Counted from the stretch's first letter, positions 1-9,823 are shown. The stretch: 42,095 nucleotides of DNA from Bifidobacterium jacchi (GCF_009078285.1 NZ_RQSP01000001.1:32994-75088); one strand, 5' to 3'. Notes: generated from the sequence alone by a model not told the origin. Numbers and translations: made by a program.

Positions 1-34
1 ACGATGAAAGTCACGGTGAAAGACATATCGAGGC

Positions 35-91
35 GTTCTCCAGTGAACAAAATTCGGGAGATAGCCGTTCTTCTCCCGAATTATGATCGCC
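35..91. repeat. Dispersed hairpin repeat, copy 1
   Basis: The core at 50-91 matches 41828-41869 at 37 of 42 positions, and weaker similarity extends left to about 35. The core holds a perfect 11-bp inverted repeat (51-61 with 72-82, arm AATTCGGGAGA) and ends in the conserved flank TATGATCGCC. It lies in the gene-free stretch before the first gene. It looks like a non-coding palindromic element present in several copies in this genome. Confidence 0.7.
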
Positions 92-284
92 GGGACGGTC
101 CCAGTGAGCGTAAATCACCGGCGTATCGATCTAATATTTGAAAGTAAGAAATCTATCAGAAAAACACAAGAGCAACCGTCGACAATGCGTCGACAAACCG
201 ACAAACCGACAACACCCGCCCCAAAAAACAGCAAATCCAAGCAAAGCCAACCATCGCGCCACAGCGCGGTGATACAGTGACGGC

Positions 285-1322
285 ATGCTTTCCTTTGAAA
301 ACGACTACTCATGCGCCGCGGCACCGGAAATCCTCGCGGCGCTCAACGAAACCCAGGCCGAGCAGTTCCCCGGATACGGCTCGGACCGACTGTGCGCAAG
401 CGCCAAGGCGCGCATACGCACGGCATGCGACGCACCCGACGCCGACGTATGGTTCCTCGTCGGCGGCACGCAGACCAATCAAACCGTCATCGACGCGATC
501 ACCCCACCCTATGCCGGCGTCATCGCTGCCACCAGCGGGCACGTCAACGTGCACGAGGCCGGCGCGATCGAGGCGAGCGGCCACAAAGTGCTCACGCTCC
601 CCCAGCACAACGGCAGGATCGACGCGGACGAACTCGACCGATACTGCGCCACGTTCTACGCCGACGCCAACTACGAGCACATGGTCTTCCCCGGCGCGGT
701 GTACATCTCGCAGTGCACCGAATACGGCACGATGTATGCAAAGGCCGAGCTGGAACGCATCGCCGATGTGGCGCATCGCCACGGCATGCCGCTGTTCGTC
801 GACGGCGCACGACTCGGCTACGCGCTGACCGCGAAGGGCAACGACGTGTCGCTGGCCGATCTTGCACGCATCGCCGACGTGTTCTACATCGGCGGCACCA
901 AGGTCGGCGCGCTGTTCGGCGAGGCGGTCGTCTTCACGCACCACGGGTCGTTGAGCAACACGCCGAGGCACTTCCTGACGCTGATCAAGCAGCATGGCGC
1001 GCTGCTGGCGAAGGGCTGGCTGCTCGGACTCCAGTTCGACACGCTGTTCACCGACGATCTGTATCTGCGCATCGCACGCCGCGCGAACGTCGCCGCCGAA
1101 CGCATCCGCGAAGCGCTGACCGACAGGGGATATACGCTCACGTTCGACGCGCCGACGAACCAGATCTTCATCACAGTGGACAAGGCGACGCGCGCGCGGC
1201 TCGAAAGCCGGGTGCGTCTGGGATTCATGGAGCAGGCGGACGCCGACCACGACGTGATCCGCATCTGCACCAGCTGGTCGACCACCGATGAGCAGGTCGA
1301 TCAGCTGCTCGATCTGCTCTGA
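285..1322 (+). CDS. Low-specificity threonine aldolase / beta-eliminating lyase family protein
   Basis: This 345-residue PLP enzyme has the fold-type I aldolase layout. A phosphate-binding region (VGGTQTNQ, ~59-66) comes first, then a His-rich active-site segment (SGHVNVHEAGA, ~84-94). The PLP-ring aspartate sits in FVDGARLG (D173) and the Schiff-base lysine in IGGTKVGALFGE (K206). The family cleaves threonine or allo-threonine to glycine and acetaldehyde in the cytoplasm. The length is normal and the frame is intact. The ATG at 285 is the only sensible start, although its ribosome site is weak. It stands alone, tail to tail with the glycosyltransferase. Exact substrate is not certain, because related lyases share all of these motifs. 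Confidence 0.88.
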   Translation: MLSFENDYSCAAAPEILAALNETQAEQFPGYGSDRLCASAKARIRTACDAPDADVWFLVGGTQTNQTVIDAITPPYAGVIAATSGHVNVHEAGAIEASGHKVLTLPQHNGRIDADELDRYCATFYADANYEHMVFPGAVYISQCTEYGTMYAKAELERIADVAHRHGMPLFVDGARLGYALTAKGNDVSLADLARIADVFYIGGTKVGALFGEAVVFTHHGSLSNTPRHFLTLIKQHGALLAKGWLLGLQFDTLFTDDLYLRIARRANVAAERIREALTDRGYTLTFDAPTNQIFITVDKATRARLESRVRLGFMEQADADHDVIRICTSWSTTDEQVDQLLDLL

Positions 1323-1377
1323 TCACGGCATAGCGCACACGCCGCCACACGCCGCCGATCCCGCTGCTGCACGGCGA

Positions 1378-2607
1378 TCAGCGTCGCCCGTTGTCCGCGA
1401 TCGCCTCCCGCTCCATCGCGACGAATTTCGCGACCGAGGTCTCGACCGAATAATGCTCCTTGGTGTGTTCGGCATATCGTGCGCCCCACGCGGACAGCTC
1501 GTCGGGATGGTCGATCCACCAGTCGATGCGGCGTGCGAGCGCGGCCGCATCACGCGCGGGGAACAGCGAATCGTCAAGCAGCGCGAACTGCCCGGCCGCG
1601 CTCAATTCGGCCGAGGCGATCACCGGCACCAGCCCGGAGGCCATGCCCTCGATCACGCTGAGCGATTCGATGTCCACGATCGAGGGGTGCACGAACAGGT
1701 CGCATGAGCGCAACAACGCGGGCATGTCCTCGTTGCGGTGGAATCCGATCGAAGCGGGCCTCGACAGCAGCCTCCCGGCACGGAAGCGCAGATAGCGCAG
1801 CAACGGGCCGGTGCCGCAGATGATCAGTTCGATGTCCTTGGCATGTCGGCATCGCGCGACGGCCTTGATGAGCGTGATGTGGTCCTTCTCGTGGGTGAGT
1901 CTGCCCGACGCGACGATGCGGAAGGGCACCGGCGCCGGCTGACCCGCCGAACGCTGGCGTTTGGGGGTGAACACCGCCCGGTATCCATTGGAGATCACAT
2001 GCAGCTTCGCCTTGTATCCGTGGGTGCGCAGCTGGCCGGCGATCATCTCGGTCGGCACATGGATGTGTTCGATGCGCCGATACAGCCAGAATCGAAACAG
2101 CGAGTACAGTAGGCTCGACACGCCGGGCAGATACTTGAGGGGGCCGGCCGAATAGGTGACGTTCTCCGGCTGCAGATGGAATCCGGCCGTGACCGCGATG
2201 CCCATGGACCGGGCGACCTTGTACGCGCAACGCCCGAACTTGAACGGCAGATAGATATGCACCACGTCGGCGCCGGCGAACGCGGTGCGAAACAGCGTCT
2301 CGCTTGGTTCGGCGAACTGCATCTGCTGCTTGGACGCCACCCACGAAACCAACGGCACCTTGTTGACGCGGGCCGGATACTCGGGCGCGCCGATGCCGAC
2401 GAGACGGACGTGGTGCCCCTGACGCTCCAGCTCCCGTGCGTACTGCAACGCGGAATTGGAGGTGCCGTTGCCCTTGTTGCCGATCGTGTCCATGACCAGC
2501 ACGATGGTCAGCGGCCCGTCGATCTCGGGGCGTGGACCGCTGCGCGCCGCCCATGCGCCACTCGTGTCGCCTACCGATTCAGGTTGCGTCTGTTTGCTTA
2601 TCGCCAT
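1378..2607 (-). CDS. GT4-family glycosyltransferase
   Basis: A 409-residue GT-B glycosyltransferase. The N-terminal half opens after ~30 polar residues with a beta strand and glycine-rich loop (MDTIGNKGNGTSNSALQYA). The C-terminal half has the donor-site features of GT4: VASGRLTHEKDH (~245-256), a central CGTGPLL, and the E-x7-E type signature near the end (HPSIVDIESLSVIEGMASG). Enzymes of this kind transfer sugars from nucleotide donors to lipids or cell-surface glycans. Nothing nearby fixes the acceptor. No signal peptide or clear membrane segment is visible, so it is probably cytosolic or membrane-associated. The gene is monocistronic and converges with the aldolase gene. Confidence 0.85.
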   Translation of the reverse strand: MAISKQTQPESVGDTSGAWAARSGPRPEIDGPLTIVLVMDTIGNKGNGTSNSALQYARELERQGHHVRLVGIGAPEYPARVNKVPLVSWVASKQQMQFAEPSETLFRTAFAGADVVHIYLPFKFGRCAYKVARSMGIAVTAGFHLQPENVTYSAGPLKYLPGVSSLLYSLFRFWLYRRIEHIHVPTEMIAGQLRTHGYKAKLHVISNGYRAVFTPKRQRSAGQPAPVPFRIVASGRLTHEKDHITLIKAVARCRHAKDIELIICGTGPLLRYLRFRAGRLLSRPASIGFHRNEDMPALLRSCDLFVHPSIVDIESLSVIEGMASGLVPVIASAELSAAGQFALLDDSLFPARDAAALARRIDWWIDHPDELSAWGARYAEHTKEHYSVETSVAKFVAMEREAIADNGRR

Positions 2608-3124
2608 TGCCTCATGCTATCGCGCGGTATTGCCCAAAGCTGCGCGTCGTCCAGAGCTGTGTCGTCCAACGCCGTGTTTCCAATGATGCAGTTTCCAATG
2701 ATGCAGTTTCCAATGATGCGCCCCCTTCATCGCGAACGCATCATTCGAGCCTTCCCCCAAACACAGCCAGTACGTTGGCCCGGTGCGGGTGTACCGCCCG
2801 GTACATTCCATGATTCCAGCCCGACCCCAGAGGCGCAAGCGCGTGGCCATACGAAAAATCTATGGGATGCCATCACATCCCGTCGTCCCCGGCTTGTCGC
2901 CGTCATCGCGACCAGGCAACGTCGGCGGCAACCGTCGACGCCGGCTGCGGACACTCTTCAATGACACAGCGGACACCCCTCAATGGCACAATGGTGGGGC
3001 GATCGAATCGAATCATTCCAGCGGCACGACGCAACGCCTCGCTGCCAGCCGACCCGGCGATCCGGCACGATCCGACGATCCAGCTCCATCCAACGATCCA
3101 CTTCAATCCAACGGAGACAGGCAG
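2608..3124. other. Gene-free spacer with a 15-bp minisatellite
   Basis: This 517-base divergent spacer separates the glycosyltransferase and purT starts. It contains three tandem copies of a 15-bp unit (GTTTCCAATGATGCA) at 2676-2690, 2691-2705 and 2706-2720. Further right it is rich in CGATCC-like words (about 3055-3110). Short open frames cross the spacer but have no ribosome site and read through the repeats, so I call no gene. Promoters for both flanking genes must lie here, but I cannot place them with confidence. Confidence 0.6.
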
Positions 3125-4429
3125 ATGAACGAACAATCCGGCACGCATACCGGCAATCAGGTCACTCGATCGGCTGCGCATACGGCCGAGCGGACGTTGG
3201 GCACGCCGCTGGGAATCCATCCCACACGCGTGCTGTTCCTCGGAGCCGGGGAACTGGGCAAGGAGGTGACCATCGAGCTGATGCGTCTGGGCGCATGGGT
3301 GTGCGCGGCGGACTCCTATGCGGGGGCGCCGGCGCAGCAGGTGGCGCACGAACGCCGCGTGCTGGACATGGCGAACGCCGAAGCGCTGCGGGCGCTGTTC
3401 GCTGAGGTGAAACCGGACATCATCGTGCCCGAGGTGGAGGCCATCGCCACCGATGTGCTGGGCGAGGCCGCCGCAACGGGCATTCAGGTGGTGCCGAGCG
3501 CGCAGATCGCCGCGATCTGCATGGATCGCGAGCGCCTGCGCGTGCTGGCTCATGAGGAGTTGGGACTGCCGACGACGCCGTATCGATTCGCCGGGTCGCC
3601 GCAGGAGCTGTGCGACCGGGCCGACGAGGTCGGCTATCCGTGCGTGGTCAAGCCGGTGATGAGTTCGTCCGGTCACGGCCAGTCGGTGGTCCGTTCGGCC
3701 GATGCGATCGAGGCCGCGTGGATCGAGGCGCAGGAGGGGCGTCGCGCCGCCGATGAGGGTGACGTGTCGCGCGTGATCGTAGAGGCGTTGGCTCCGTTGG
3801 ATTATGAGTTGACGATGCTGACGGTCAGCTCATCCGCCGGCATCGTGACGTGCGCTCCGATCGGGCAGCGTCAGGAATCGGGGGATTATCGCGAATCGTG
3901 GCAGCCGGCCGGCGCGCCGCGACAGGTATTGGAGCAGGCTCATGGGATCGCCCGACGCGCCGTCGAGGGGCTGGTGGCGAAGGCGAAGCTGTCCGGCGAG
4001 ACCGGATGGGGCGTGTTCGGCGTGGAGCTGTTCGTACTGACCGACGGGTCGGTGCTGTTCAACGAGGTGTCGCCGCGACCGCACGATACGGGTATGGTGA
4101 CGATGATCTCGCAGCGGCTGAGCGAATTCGCATTGCATGCGCGCGCTATTCTCGGCATGCCGGTCACCGACGGGCATGTGGCGCTGTCGTTGCGCGACGG
4201 TCAGGTGGCTGCCAGTCATGCGATCGTGGTGGAGGGCGACGGCGAGGCCGAGTTCGGCAACGTCGCCGCGGCTCTTGCCGATCCGGACACCGATCTGCGC
4301 ATCTTCGCCAAGCCCGAGGTGCACGGCCATCGTCGTATGGCGGTGGCGCTGGCCATCGGCGACAATGAGGCCGACGCCCGCGCCAGGGCCGGCCGCGTGG
4401 CCGACGCGCTGGATATCACGGTGCGGTAG
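3125..4429 (+). CDS. purT: Formate-dependent phosphoribosylglycinamide formyltransferase PurT
   Basis: PurT makes formyl-GAR from GAR, formate and ATP, the folate-free version of the third step of purine synthesis. The 434-residue ATP-grasp protein has an N-terminal nucleotide-binding loop (VLFLGAGELGKEVTIE, ~37-52) and an early PEVEAIATD segment. ATP-grasp elements follow (YPCVVKPVMSSSGHGQSVV, then VFGVELFVLTDGSVLFNEVSPRPHDTG), which are typical of the PurT/PurK family. The open frame runs further upstream. I chose the ATG at 3125 because GGAG at 3113-3116 is well spaced and family similarity begins soon after. A ~30-residue polar lead precedes the conserved domain. purC and purL lie downstream on the same strand beyond a hairpin and the VOC gene. 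Confidence 0.95.
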   Translation: MNEQSGTHTGNQVTRSAAHTAERTLGTPLGIHPTRVLFLGAGELGKEVTIELMRLGAWVCAADSYAGAPAQQVAHERRVLDMANAEALRALFAEVKPDIIVPEVEAIATDVLGEAAATGIQVVPSAQIAAICMDRERLRVLAHEELGLPTTPYRFAGSPQELCDRADEVGYPCVVKPVMSSSGHGQSVVRSADAIEAAWIEAQEGRRAADEGDVSRVIVEALAPLDYELTMLTVSSSAGIVTCAPIGQRQESGDYRESWQPAGAPRQVLEQAHGIARRAVEGLVAKAKLSGETGWGVFGVELFVLTDGSVLFNEVSPRPHDTGMVTMISQRLSEFALHARAILGMPVTDGHVALSLRDGQVAASHAIVVEGDGEAEFGNVAAALADPDTDLRIFAKPEVHGHRRMAVALAIGDNEADARARAGRVADALDITVR

Positions 4430-4438
4430 CCGACATGA

Positions 4439-4485
4439 CGGATGGCTGGCGGCAAGGCGGGAAACCGCCTGTCGCCAGCCATCCG
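4439..4485 (+). terminator. Hairpin after purT
   Basis: A 13-bp inverted repeat (4439-4451 with 4473-4485) encloses an inner 6-bp stem with a GAAA loop (4455-4470). It starts ten bases past the purT stop. There is no U-run after it, so it may act with Rho or as a 3' stabilising hairpin. Confidence 0.6.
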
Positions 4486-4520
4486 GTGCCAGCGAATCGT
4501 CAGGATTCGTCGGCAATCAC

Positions 4521-4553
4521 CAACGATTCGTCAACGATTCGTCAACGAATCGT
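4521..4553. repeat. 11-bp tandem/inverted repeat cluster
   Basis: Two tandem copies of CAACGATTCGT (4521-4531 and 4532-4542) are followed by CAACGAATCGT (4543-4553), whose last nine bases are the reverse complement of the same core. Related words occur just upstream (4494-4510). The cluster lies in the convergent spacer between purT and the VOC gene. Confidence 0.75.
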
Positions 4554-4601
4554 CAGCCTCCAGCCTCCGCCAGCCGATCGCCAGCGGTCGGCTGTCAGCC
4601 A

Positions 4602-4967
4602 TCAGTTCAGCATGGCCTCGATGTTGTTGCCGTCCGGGTCGTGGATGAAGGCTGCATAATAGGTCGGGCCGTAGTCCGGACGAGGGCCGGGCTGGCCATT
4701 GTCCGTGCCGCCGGCCTCAAGACCGGCCGCATGGAACGCCTTGACGGCGTCCTCATCCTTGGCGCGGAATGCCACGTGCGTCGGCACCACCGGATTGTCG
4801 CCCTTCGGGGACTCCAGCCAGACGCTGTCGCCGTCCTCGTCGTTGGCGAAGCACACGGCACCCGGGAATTCAGCCTTCTTCACATAGCCCAGCGGGGCCA
4901 GCAGCTTCCCGTAGAATTCCGCACGCTCGTTAGCGTCCTTGACGAACAGTCCAATGTGATCGATCAT
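4602..4967 (-). CDS. VOC (glyoxalase/dioxygenase) superfamily protein
   Basis: A 121-residue single-domain vicinal-oxygen-chelate protein. The first strand starts MIDHIGLFVKD, with a metal-ligand-type His at residue 4, and the last paired strand is AAFIHDPDGNNIEAML, with the usual acidic residue (Glu) near the end. A PTHVAFRAKDEDAV segment in the middle is the second-module strand. Length and spacing fit small cytosolic glyoxalase-like proteins, which bind a divalent metal and act on varied small molecules. The substrate cannot be read from sequence. The start is firm: AAGGAGG lies seven bases before the ATG. It is divergent from purC and ends tail to tail with purT. Confidence 0.85.
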   Translation of the reverse strand: MIDHIGLFVKDANERAEFYGKLLAPLGYVKKAEFPGAVCFANDEDGDSVWLESPKGDNPVVPTHVAFRAKDEDAVKAFHAAGLEAGGTDNGQPGPRPDYGPTYYAAFIHDPDGNNIEAMLN

Positions 4968-5190
4968 GACGAACCTCCTTGTATCATTACGTCACTTCCC
5001 ATTATCGCCTTTGTCGTGACTGGTATCCGCGATTCGCCGATAATTCGTCTCAGAGGTCAAGATTCCTTCATCTCAACAACGGACACCAGGAACAGGCGCT
5101 CCGACCATGCCGGTTATCCCCGCCGATTGGTACCCTTTTACCGTTAGTTCACCCAGAAATCCGCTCTTCAGCACGATTTGGAAGGCAGTC

Positions 5191-5943
5191 ATGGAGAAAC
5201 TGGAAAAGCTCTACGAGGGCAAGGCCAAGCAACTGTATGCAACCGACGATCCCGAGATCCTGTGGGTCGAATACAAGAACACCGCCACCGCCGGCGATGG
5301 CGAGAAGAAGGAGGACTTCACCGGCAAGGGCCGTCTGAACAACCTCATCACGACCATCATCTTCGATCTGCTCAAGAAGCGCGGCATCGACAGCCACCTC
5401 GTCAAGCGTGTGAACGCCACCGGCCAGCTGGTACGCAAGGTGACCATGTTTCCGCTCGAAATCGTGCTGCGCAATGTGGCCGCCGGTCACTTCTGCTCGC
5501 GCCTCGGCGTGGAGGAGGGACTGCCGCTCAAGGAGCCGGTGCTCGAGTACTTCCTGAAGAACGACGATCTGCATGATCCGTTCGTCAACGACGATGATCT
5601 GGTGGCCCTCGGCGTGTGCACCCGCGAGGACCTGGCCGAGATCGCCCCGCTCGCCCGCAGGATCAACGAGGCCCTCATCGAGATCTTCGCCAAGATCGAC
5701 GTCAAGCTCGTGGACTTCAAGATCGAGATGGGACGCACCTCCGATGGCACGCTGCTGCTGGCCGACGAGATCACCCCGGACTCCTGCCGCCTGTGGGACC
5801 AGCGTGACCATTCCGGCAAGGTGGAGCATCTGGACAAGGACCTGTTCCGCCGTGGCCTCGGCTCGATCATCCCGGCCTACGAGGAGATCGAGGAGCGTCT
5901 GGCCGAGCTGGCCAAGTCCGAAGGCATCGAAGTCGCCGAGTGA
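5191..5943 (+). CDS. purC: SAICAR synthase PurC
   Basis: PurC joins aspartate to CAIR with ATP, giving SAICAR in purine synthesis. The 250-residue protein starts [19 protein letters not shown], the classic PurC opening. It carries the conserved [19 protein letters not shown] segment, followed by [10 protein letters not shown] and [15 protein letters not shown], which bind nucleotide, metal and substrate. The frame stays open upstream to 5107, but family similarity begins exactly at the ATG at 5191, which has GGAAGG just before it. Length is normal. purL follows 78 bases downstream with a hairpin between them. Confidence 0.97.
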   Translation: MEKLEKLYEGKAKQLYATDDPEILWVEYKNTATAGDGEKKEDFTGKGRLNNLITTIIFDLLKKRGIDSHLVKRVNATGQLVRKVTMFPLEIVLRNVAAGHFCSRLGVEEGLPLKEPVLEYFLKNDDLHDPFVNDDDLVALGVCTREDLAEIAPLARRINEALIEIFAKIDVKLVDFKIEMGRTSDGTLLLADEITPDSCRLWDQRDHSGKVEHLDKDLFRRGLGSIIPAYEEIEERLAELAKSEGIEVAE

Positions 5944-5952
5944 TTCCCGTTT

Positions 5953-5978
5953 CGGGCTCCCTCCAAGGAGGGAGCCCG
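5953..5978 (+). terminator. Strong hairpin between purC and purL
   Basis: A perfect 12-bp inverted repeat (5953-5964 with 5967-5978, arm CGGGCTCCCTCC) has only AA between the arms, so the last pair probably opens to give a four-base loop. It starts ten bases after the purC stop and ends 43 bases before purL. The following ATTGTATCC is only mildly U-rich, so it may lower transcription into purL rather than stop it fully. Confidence 0.7.
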
Positions 5979-6021
5979 ATTGTATCCTGACTGCTATTGA
6001 GGCTATTGAGAAAGGAACCCC

Positions 6022-9000
6022 ATGGTTTTCCGCGTGTACGTGGAGAAGAAACCCGGCTTTGATGTCGAGGCGCAGCAGCTTGCCGGTGAGCTGCGCACCA
6101 TCCTGGGCATCAGCGGCCTTACGGCCCTGCGCATCGTGAACCGTTACGATGCGGAAGGCATTTCCGAAGACCTGTTCAACCAGACCGTGCCCACCGTGTT
6201 CAGCGAGCCGCAGGTGGATGACGTGTCCTACGATCTGCCCGATTTCGGCGACGCCAAGGTGTTCGCCACCGAATTCCTGCCCGGCCAATTCGACCAGCGC
6301 GCCGATTCGGCGGCCGAATGCATCCAGCTCATCTCCCAAGGCGAACGCCCGACCGTGCGCTCCGCGAAGCTGTACGCCCTCGAAGGCGATCTGACCGATG
6401 CGGATGTCGAAGCCATCAAGCATTACGTGATCAACCCGGTCGAGGCACGCGAGGCCAGTCTGGACACCAAGGCGACCTTGAAGACCCAGGTGCCGGTGCC
6501 GGGCAAGGTGGAGGTCATCGCCGGATTCAACGAGATGGATGCCGAAGCGGGCCAGCGGTTCATCGATGAACGCGGGCTTGCCATGGATCTGGCCGATCTG
6601 GAATTCTGCCAGCGGTACTTCACCGAGGAGGGCCGCGAGCCCACCATCACCGAAATCAAGGTGATCGACACCTACTGGTCCGACCACTGCCGTCACACCA
6701 CGTTCGGCACCGAGCTGGACGAAGTGGACATCGATGATGCCGTGGTCAAGGCCGCCTTCGACCGCTACATGGCGATGCGCCACGAGCTGGGCCGTGACGC
6801 CAAGCCCGTATGCCTGATGGACATGGGCACGATCGGCGCCAAGTGGCTCAAGAAGAACGGTATTCTGACCGGTCTCGACGAGTCCGAGGAGATCAACGCC
6901 TGCACCGTCAAGGTCAAGGTGGATGTGAACGGCGAGGATCAGGACTGGCTGTTCCTATTCAAGAACGAGACGCACAACCACCCCACCGAAATCGAACCGT
7001 TCGGTGGCGCGGCCACCTGTATCGGCGGCTGCATCCGCGACCCCCTGTCGGGCCGCTCTTATGTGTATCAGGCCATGCGCGTCACCGGCGCCGCCGATCC
7101 GACCGTGCCGGTGTCGCAGACACTCGAGGGCAAGCTGCCCCAGCGCAAGCTGGTGACCACCGCTGCCGCCGGCTATTCCTCCTACGGCAACCAGATCGGT
7201 CTGGCCACCGGTCAGGTGGACGAGATCTACCATCCCGGCTACGTGGCCAAGCGCATGGAGGTGGGCGCGGTCGTGGCTGCCACCCCGGCCGACCATGTGC
7301 GCCGTGAGACCCCGGCCCCGGGCGACAAGATCATCCTCTTGGGCGGTCGCACCGGCCGTGACGGCATCGGCGGCGCCACAGGCGCTTCCAAGGCGCACAA
7401 CGTGGAGTCGCTGGAGCTGGACGGCGCCGAGGTGCAGAAGGGCAACGCTCCGGTCGAGCGCAAGCTGCAGCGCCTGTTCCGCCGCGGCGACGCCTGCCGT
7501 CTGATCAAGCGCTGCAACGACTTCGGTGCGGGCGGCGTGTCCGTGGCGGTCGGCGAACTGGCGGACGGCCTGTACGTCGATCTCAACACCGTGCCCAAGA
7601 AGTACGAGGGTCTGGACGGCACCGAACTGGCCATCTCCGAATCGCAGGAGCGCATGGCCGTGGACGTGGCCGCCGCGGACGTGGACGAGTTCCTGGGCTA
7701 TGCCCGCGAGGAGAACCTCGAAGCCACGGTGATCGCCACCGTGACCGAGGACCCGCGCATGGTGATGACCTGGAACGGCGACGAGATCGTGAACCTCTCC
7801 CGCGAGTTCCTGGCCTCCAACGGCGCATCCAAGCATCAGGTCGTGCACGTCGAGGCGCAGCAGGCGTACGAGGTGCCAGCCGAATGGCGTTCCGGCACCC
7901 TCGACGAGCGCATGCACGCGCTCGTCACCAACCTCAATGTGGCCTCCAACAAGGGTCTGTCGGAGCGTTTCGACTCCACAATCGGCGCGGGCACCGTGCT
8001 CATGCCGTTCGGCGGCGTCAAGCAGCTCACCCCGAACGAGGCCATGGTGGCGAAGTTCCCGGTGTTCGGCGAGACCACCACCGCCTCCGCGATGGCCTGG
8101 GGCTTCAACCCGTACATCTGCGAGAAGAACCAGTTCACCGGCGCATACCTGTCCGTGGTCGAATCGCTGTCCAAGCTGGTGGCCGCGGGCTTTGAGCACG
8201 AGAAGGCGTACCTGAGCTTCCAGGAATACTTCGAGAAGCTGCGCGATGAGCCGGAACGCTGGGGCAAGCCCACCGCGGCCGTGCTCGGCGCGTTGATGGC
8301 CCAGGTGGACCTTGGCGCCGGCGCGATCGGCGGCAAGGATTCCATGTCCGGCTCCTTCGAGGATCTGGACGTGCCGCCTACGCTCATCTCCTTCGCCGTG
8401 GCCGTGGGCAACATGAAGCGCGCCACCTCCCCCGAGTTCAAGGGTGCCGGCCACCGCATCGTGCGCATCGCGCCGCGGTATCTGGCTGATGGCCTGACCC
8501 CGGACAAGGATGCGCTGCTCGACGCGTTCGCGCTGGTCGAGGAGCTGACCGACCCGTCGCACCACACCGCGCTGGCCGTGTCCACGCCGGGCTATGGCGG
8601 CACCGCCGAGGCCCTGTTCAAGATGACCGTGGGCAACGGCATCGGCGTGGACCTCAACGACGGCATCGCCGTGGACGACCTGTTCGCCCCGGCATACGGT
8701 TCGTTCATCGTGGAGCTTGCGGACAACGAGAAGATTCCGGCGGTCTCCAACCTGGTCGAGGTGGGCGAGATCGGCGTGACCACGGAGGATTATGCCTTCC
8801 GCGCCGCCGGCGAGACCATCGACCTTGCCGAACTGCAGAACGCATGGGAGGGCGGCATCGAATCCGTGTTCCCGTACCGGTCCAAGGGCGCGGAAAAGAA
8901 CCAGACCGTGGAGACCATCGATTTCCACACTGAGGCATCCGGCGTGAAGAAGACCGTGTACACGGGTGCTTCCGTGGCCAAGCCGCGTGTGATCATCCCC

Positions 9001-9780
9001 GTGTTCCCGGGCAACAACTGCGAGTACGATTCCGCCGCCGCCTTCGAGCGCGCCGGTGCCGAAGCGCACACGCTGATCGTCAACAATCTCACCCCCGAGG
9101 CCGTGGCCGAATCCGCCGCAGCGCTGGTGGAGGAGATCAACAAGAGCCAGATCGTGATGATTCCTGGCGGCTTCTCCGGCGGCGACGAACCGGACGGCTC
9201 CGCCAAGTTCATCACCGCGTTCTTCCGCTCCCCGGCCGTGACCGAAGCGGTCCGCGATTTGCTCAAGAACCGCGATGGTCTGATGCTCGGCATCTGCAAC
9301 GGCTTCCAGGCACTGATCAAGCTGGGGCTGGTGCCGTTCGGCGACATCGTGCCGATGACCGCCGAATGCCCGACGCTGACGTTCAACACCATCGGCCGCC
9401 ATCAGAGCCGTCTGGTGCGTACGCGCGTGGCCTCCGACCTGTCCCCGTGGCTGGCCAAGACCTCGGTCGGCGACGTGCACACCGTGGCCATCTCCCATGG
9501 CGAAGGCCGTTTCGTGGCCTCCGACGAGGTGCTGGCCCAGCTCAAGGCCAACGGTCAGATCGCCACGCAATATGTGGACGAGGCCGGCGTGCCGGGCATG
9601 GATCTTGCGGTGAACCCGAACGGCTCTCTGCTCGCCATCGAGGGCATCACCAGCCCGGACGGCCGCGTGTTCGGCAAGATGGGCCATTCGGAGCGTTCCG
9701 GCAACGGCCTGTACGCCAACGTGCCCGGCGACAAGGTCCAGCCGATCTTCGAGGCAGGTGTGGAGTACTTCACCGCATGA
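6022..9780 (+). CDS. purL: Phosphoribosylformylglycinamidine synthase PurL (large single-chain form)
   Basis: PurL converts FGAR, glutamine and ATP to FGAM. At 1252 residues it carries the whole reaction in one chain. The N-terminal ~70 residues look like a PurS-type module. The linker and first AIRS-like half contain TYWSDHCRHTTFGTE and KNETHNHPTEIEPFGGAATCIGGCIRD. A second AIRS half follows (IGGKDSMSG, ~772-780). The C-terminal class I glutamine amidotransferase begins at RVIIPVFPGNNCEYD and has its nucleophile cysteine in GICNGFQ (C1092), with GEGRF and a late GHSER downstream. No break or frameshift is seen. An AAAGGAA ribosome site precedes the ATG. It follows purC and ends before a strong terminator. 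Confidence 0.97.
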   Translation: MVFRVYVEKKPGFDVEAQQLAGELRTILGISGLTALRIVNRYDAEGISEDLFNQTVPTVFSEPQVDDVSYDLPDFGDAKVFATEFLPGQFDQRADSAAECIQLISQGERPTVRSAKLYALEGDLTDADVEAIKHYVINPVEAREASLDTKATLKTQVPVPGKVEVIAGFNEMDAEAGQRFIDERGLAMDLADLEFCQRYFTEEGREPTITEIKVIDTYWSDHCRHTTFGTELDEVDIDDAVVKAAFDRYMAMRHELGRDAKPVCLMDMGTIGAKWLKKNGILTGLDESEEINACTVKVKVDVNGEDQDWLFLFKNETHNHPTEIEPFGGAATCIGGCIRDPLSGRSYVYQAMRVTGAADPTVPVSQTLEGKLPQRKLVTTAAAGYSSYGNQIGLATGQVDEIYHPGYVAKRMEVGAVVAATPADHVRRETPAPGDKIILLGGRTGRDGIGGATGASKAHNVESLELDGAEVQKGNAPVERKLQRLFRRGDACRLIKRCNDFGAGGVSVAVGELADGLYVDLNTVPKKYEGLDGTELAISESQERMAVDVAAADVDEFLGYAREENLEATVIATVTEDPRMVMTWNGDEIVNLSREFLASNGASKHQVVHVEAQQAYEVPAEWRSGTLDERMHALVTNLNVASNKGLSERFDSTIGAGTVLMPFGGVKQLTPNEAMVAKFPVFGETTTASAMAWGFNPYICEKNQFTGAYLSVVESLSKLVAAGFEHEKAYLSFQEYFEKLRDEPERWGKPTAAVLGALMAQVDLGAGAIGGKDSMSGSFEDLDVPPTLISFAVAVGNMKRATSPEFKGAGHRIVRIAPRYLADGLTPDKDALLDAFALVEELTDPSHHTALAVSTPGYGGTAEALFKMTVGNGIGVDLNDGIAVDDLFAPAYGSFIVELADNEKIPAVSNLVEVGEIGVTTEDYAFRAAGETIDLAELQNAWEGGIESVFPYRSKGAEKNQTVETIDFHTEASGVKKTVYTGASVAKPRVIIPVFPGNNCEYDSAAAFERAGAEAHTLIVNNLTPEAVAESAAALVEEINKSQIVMIPGGFSGGDEPDGSAKFITAFFRSPAVTEAVRDLLKNRDGLMLGICNGFQALIKLGLVPFGDIVPMTAECPTLTFNTIGRHQSRLVRTRVASDLSPWLAKTSVGDVHTVAISHGEGRFVASDEVLAQLKANGQIATQYVDEAGVPGMDLAVNPNGSLLAIEGITSPDGRVFGKMGHSERSGNGLYANVPGDKVQPIFEAGVEYFTA

Positions 9781-9823
9781 CACGCATCTGAGTCCGGTCT
9801 GATATCCGGCACATGAGCGCAAG

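Noticed and set aside
83..280. 65-residue open frame before the first gene
   Set aside because: Composition is Lys/Gln/Ser/Pro-rich without domains, there is no ribosome site, and it starts inside the hairpin repeat.
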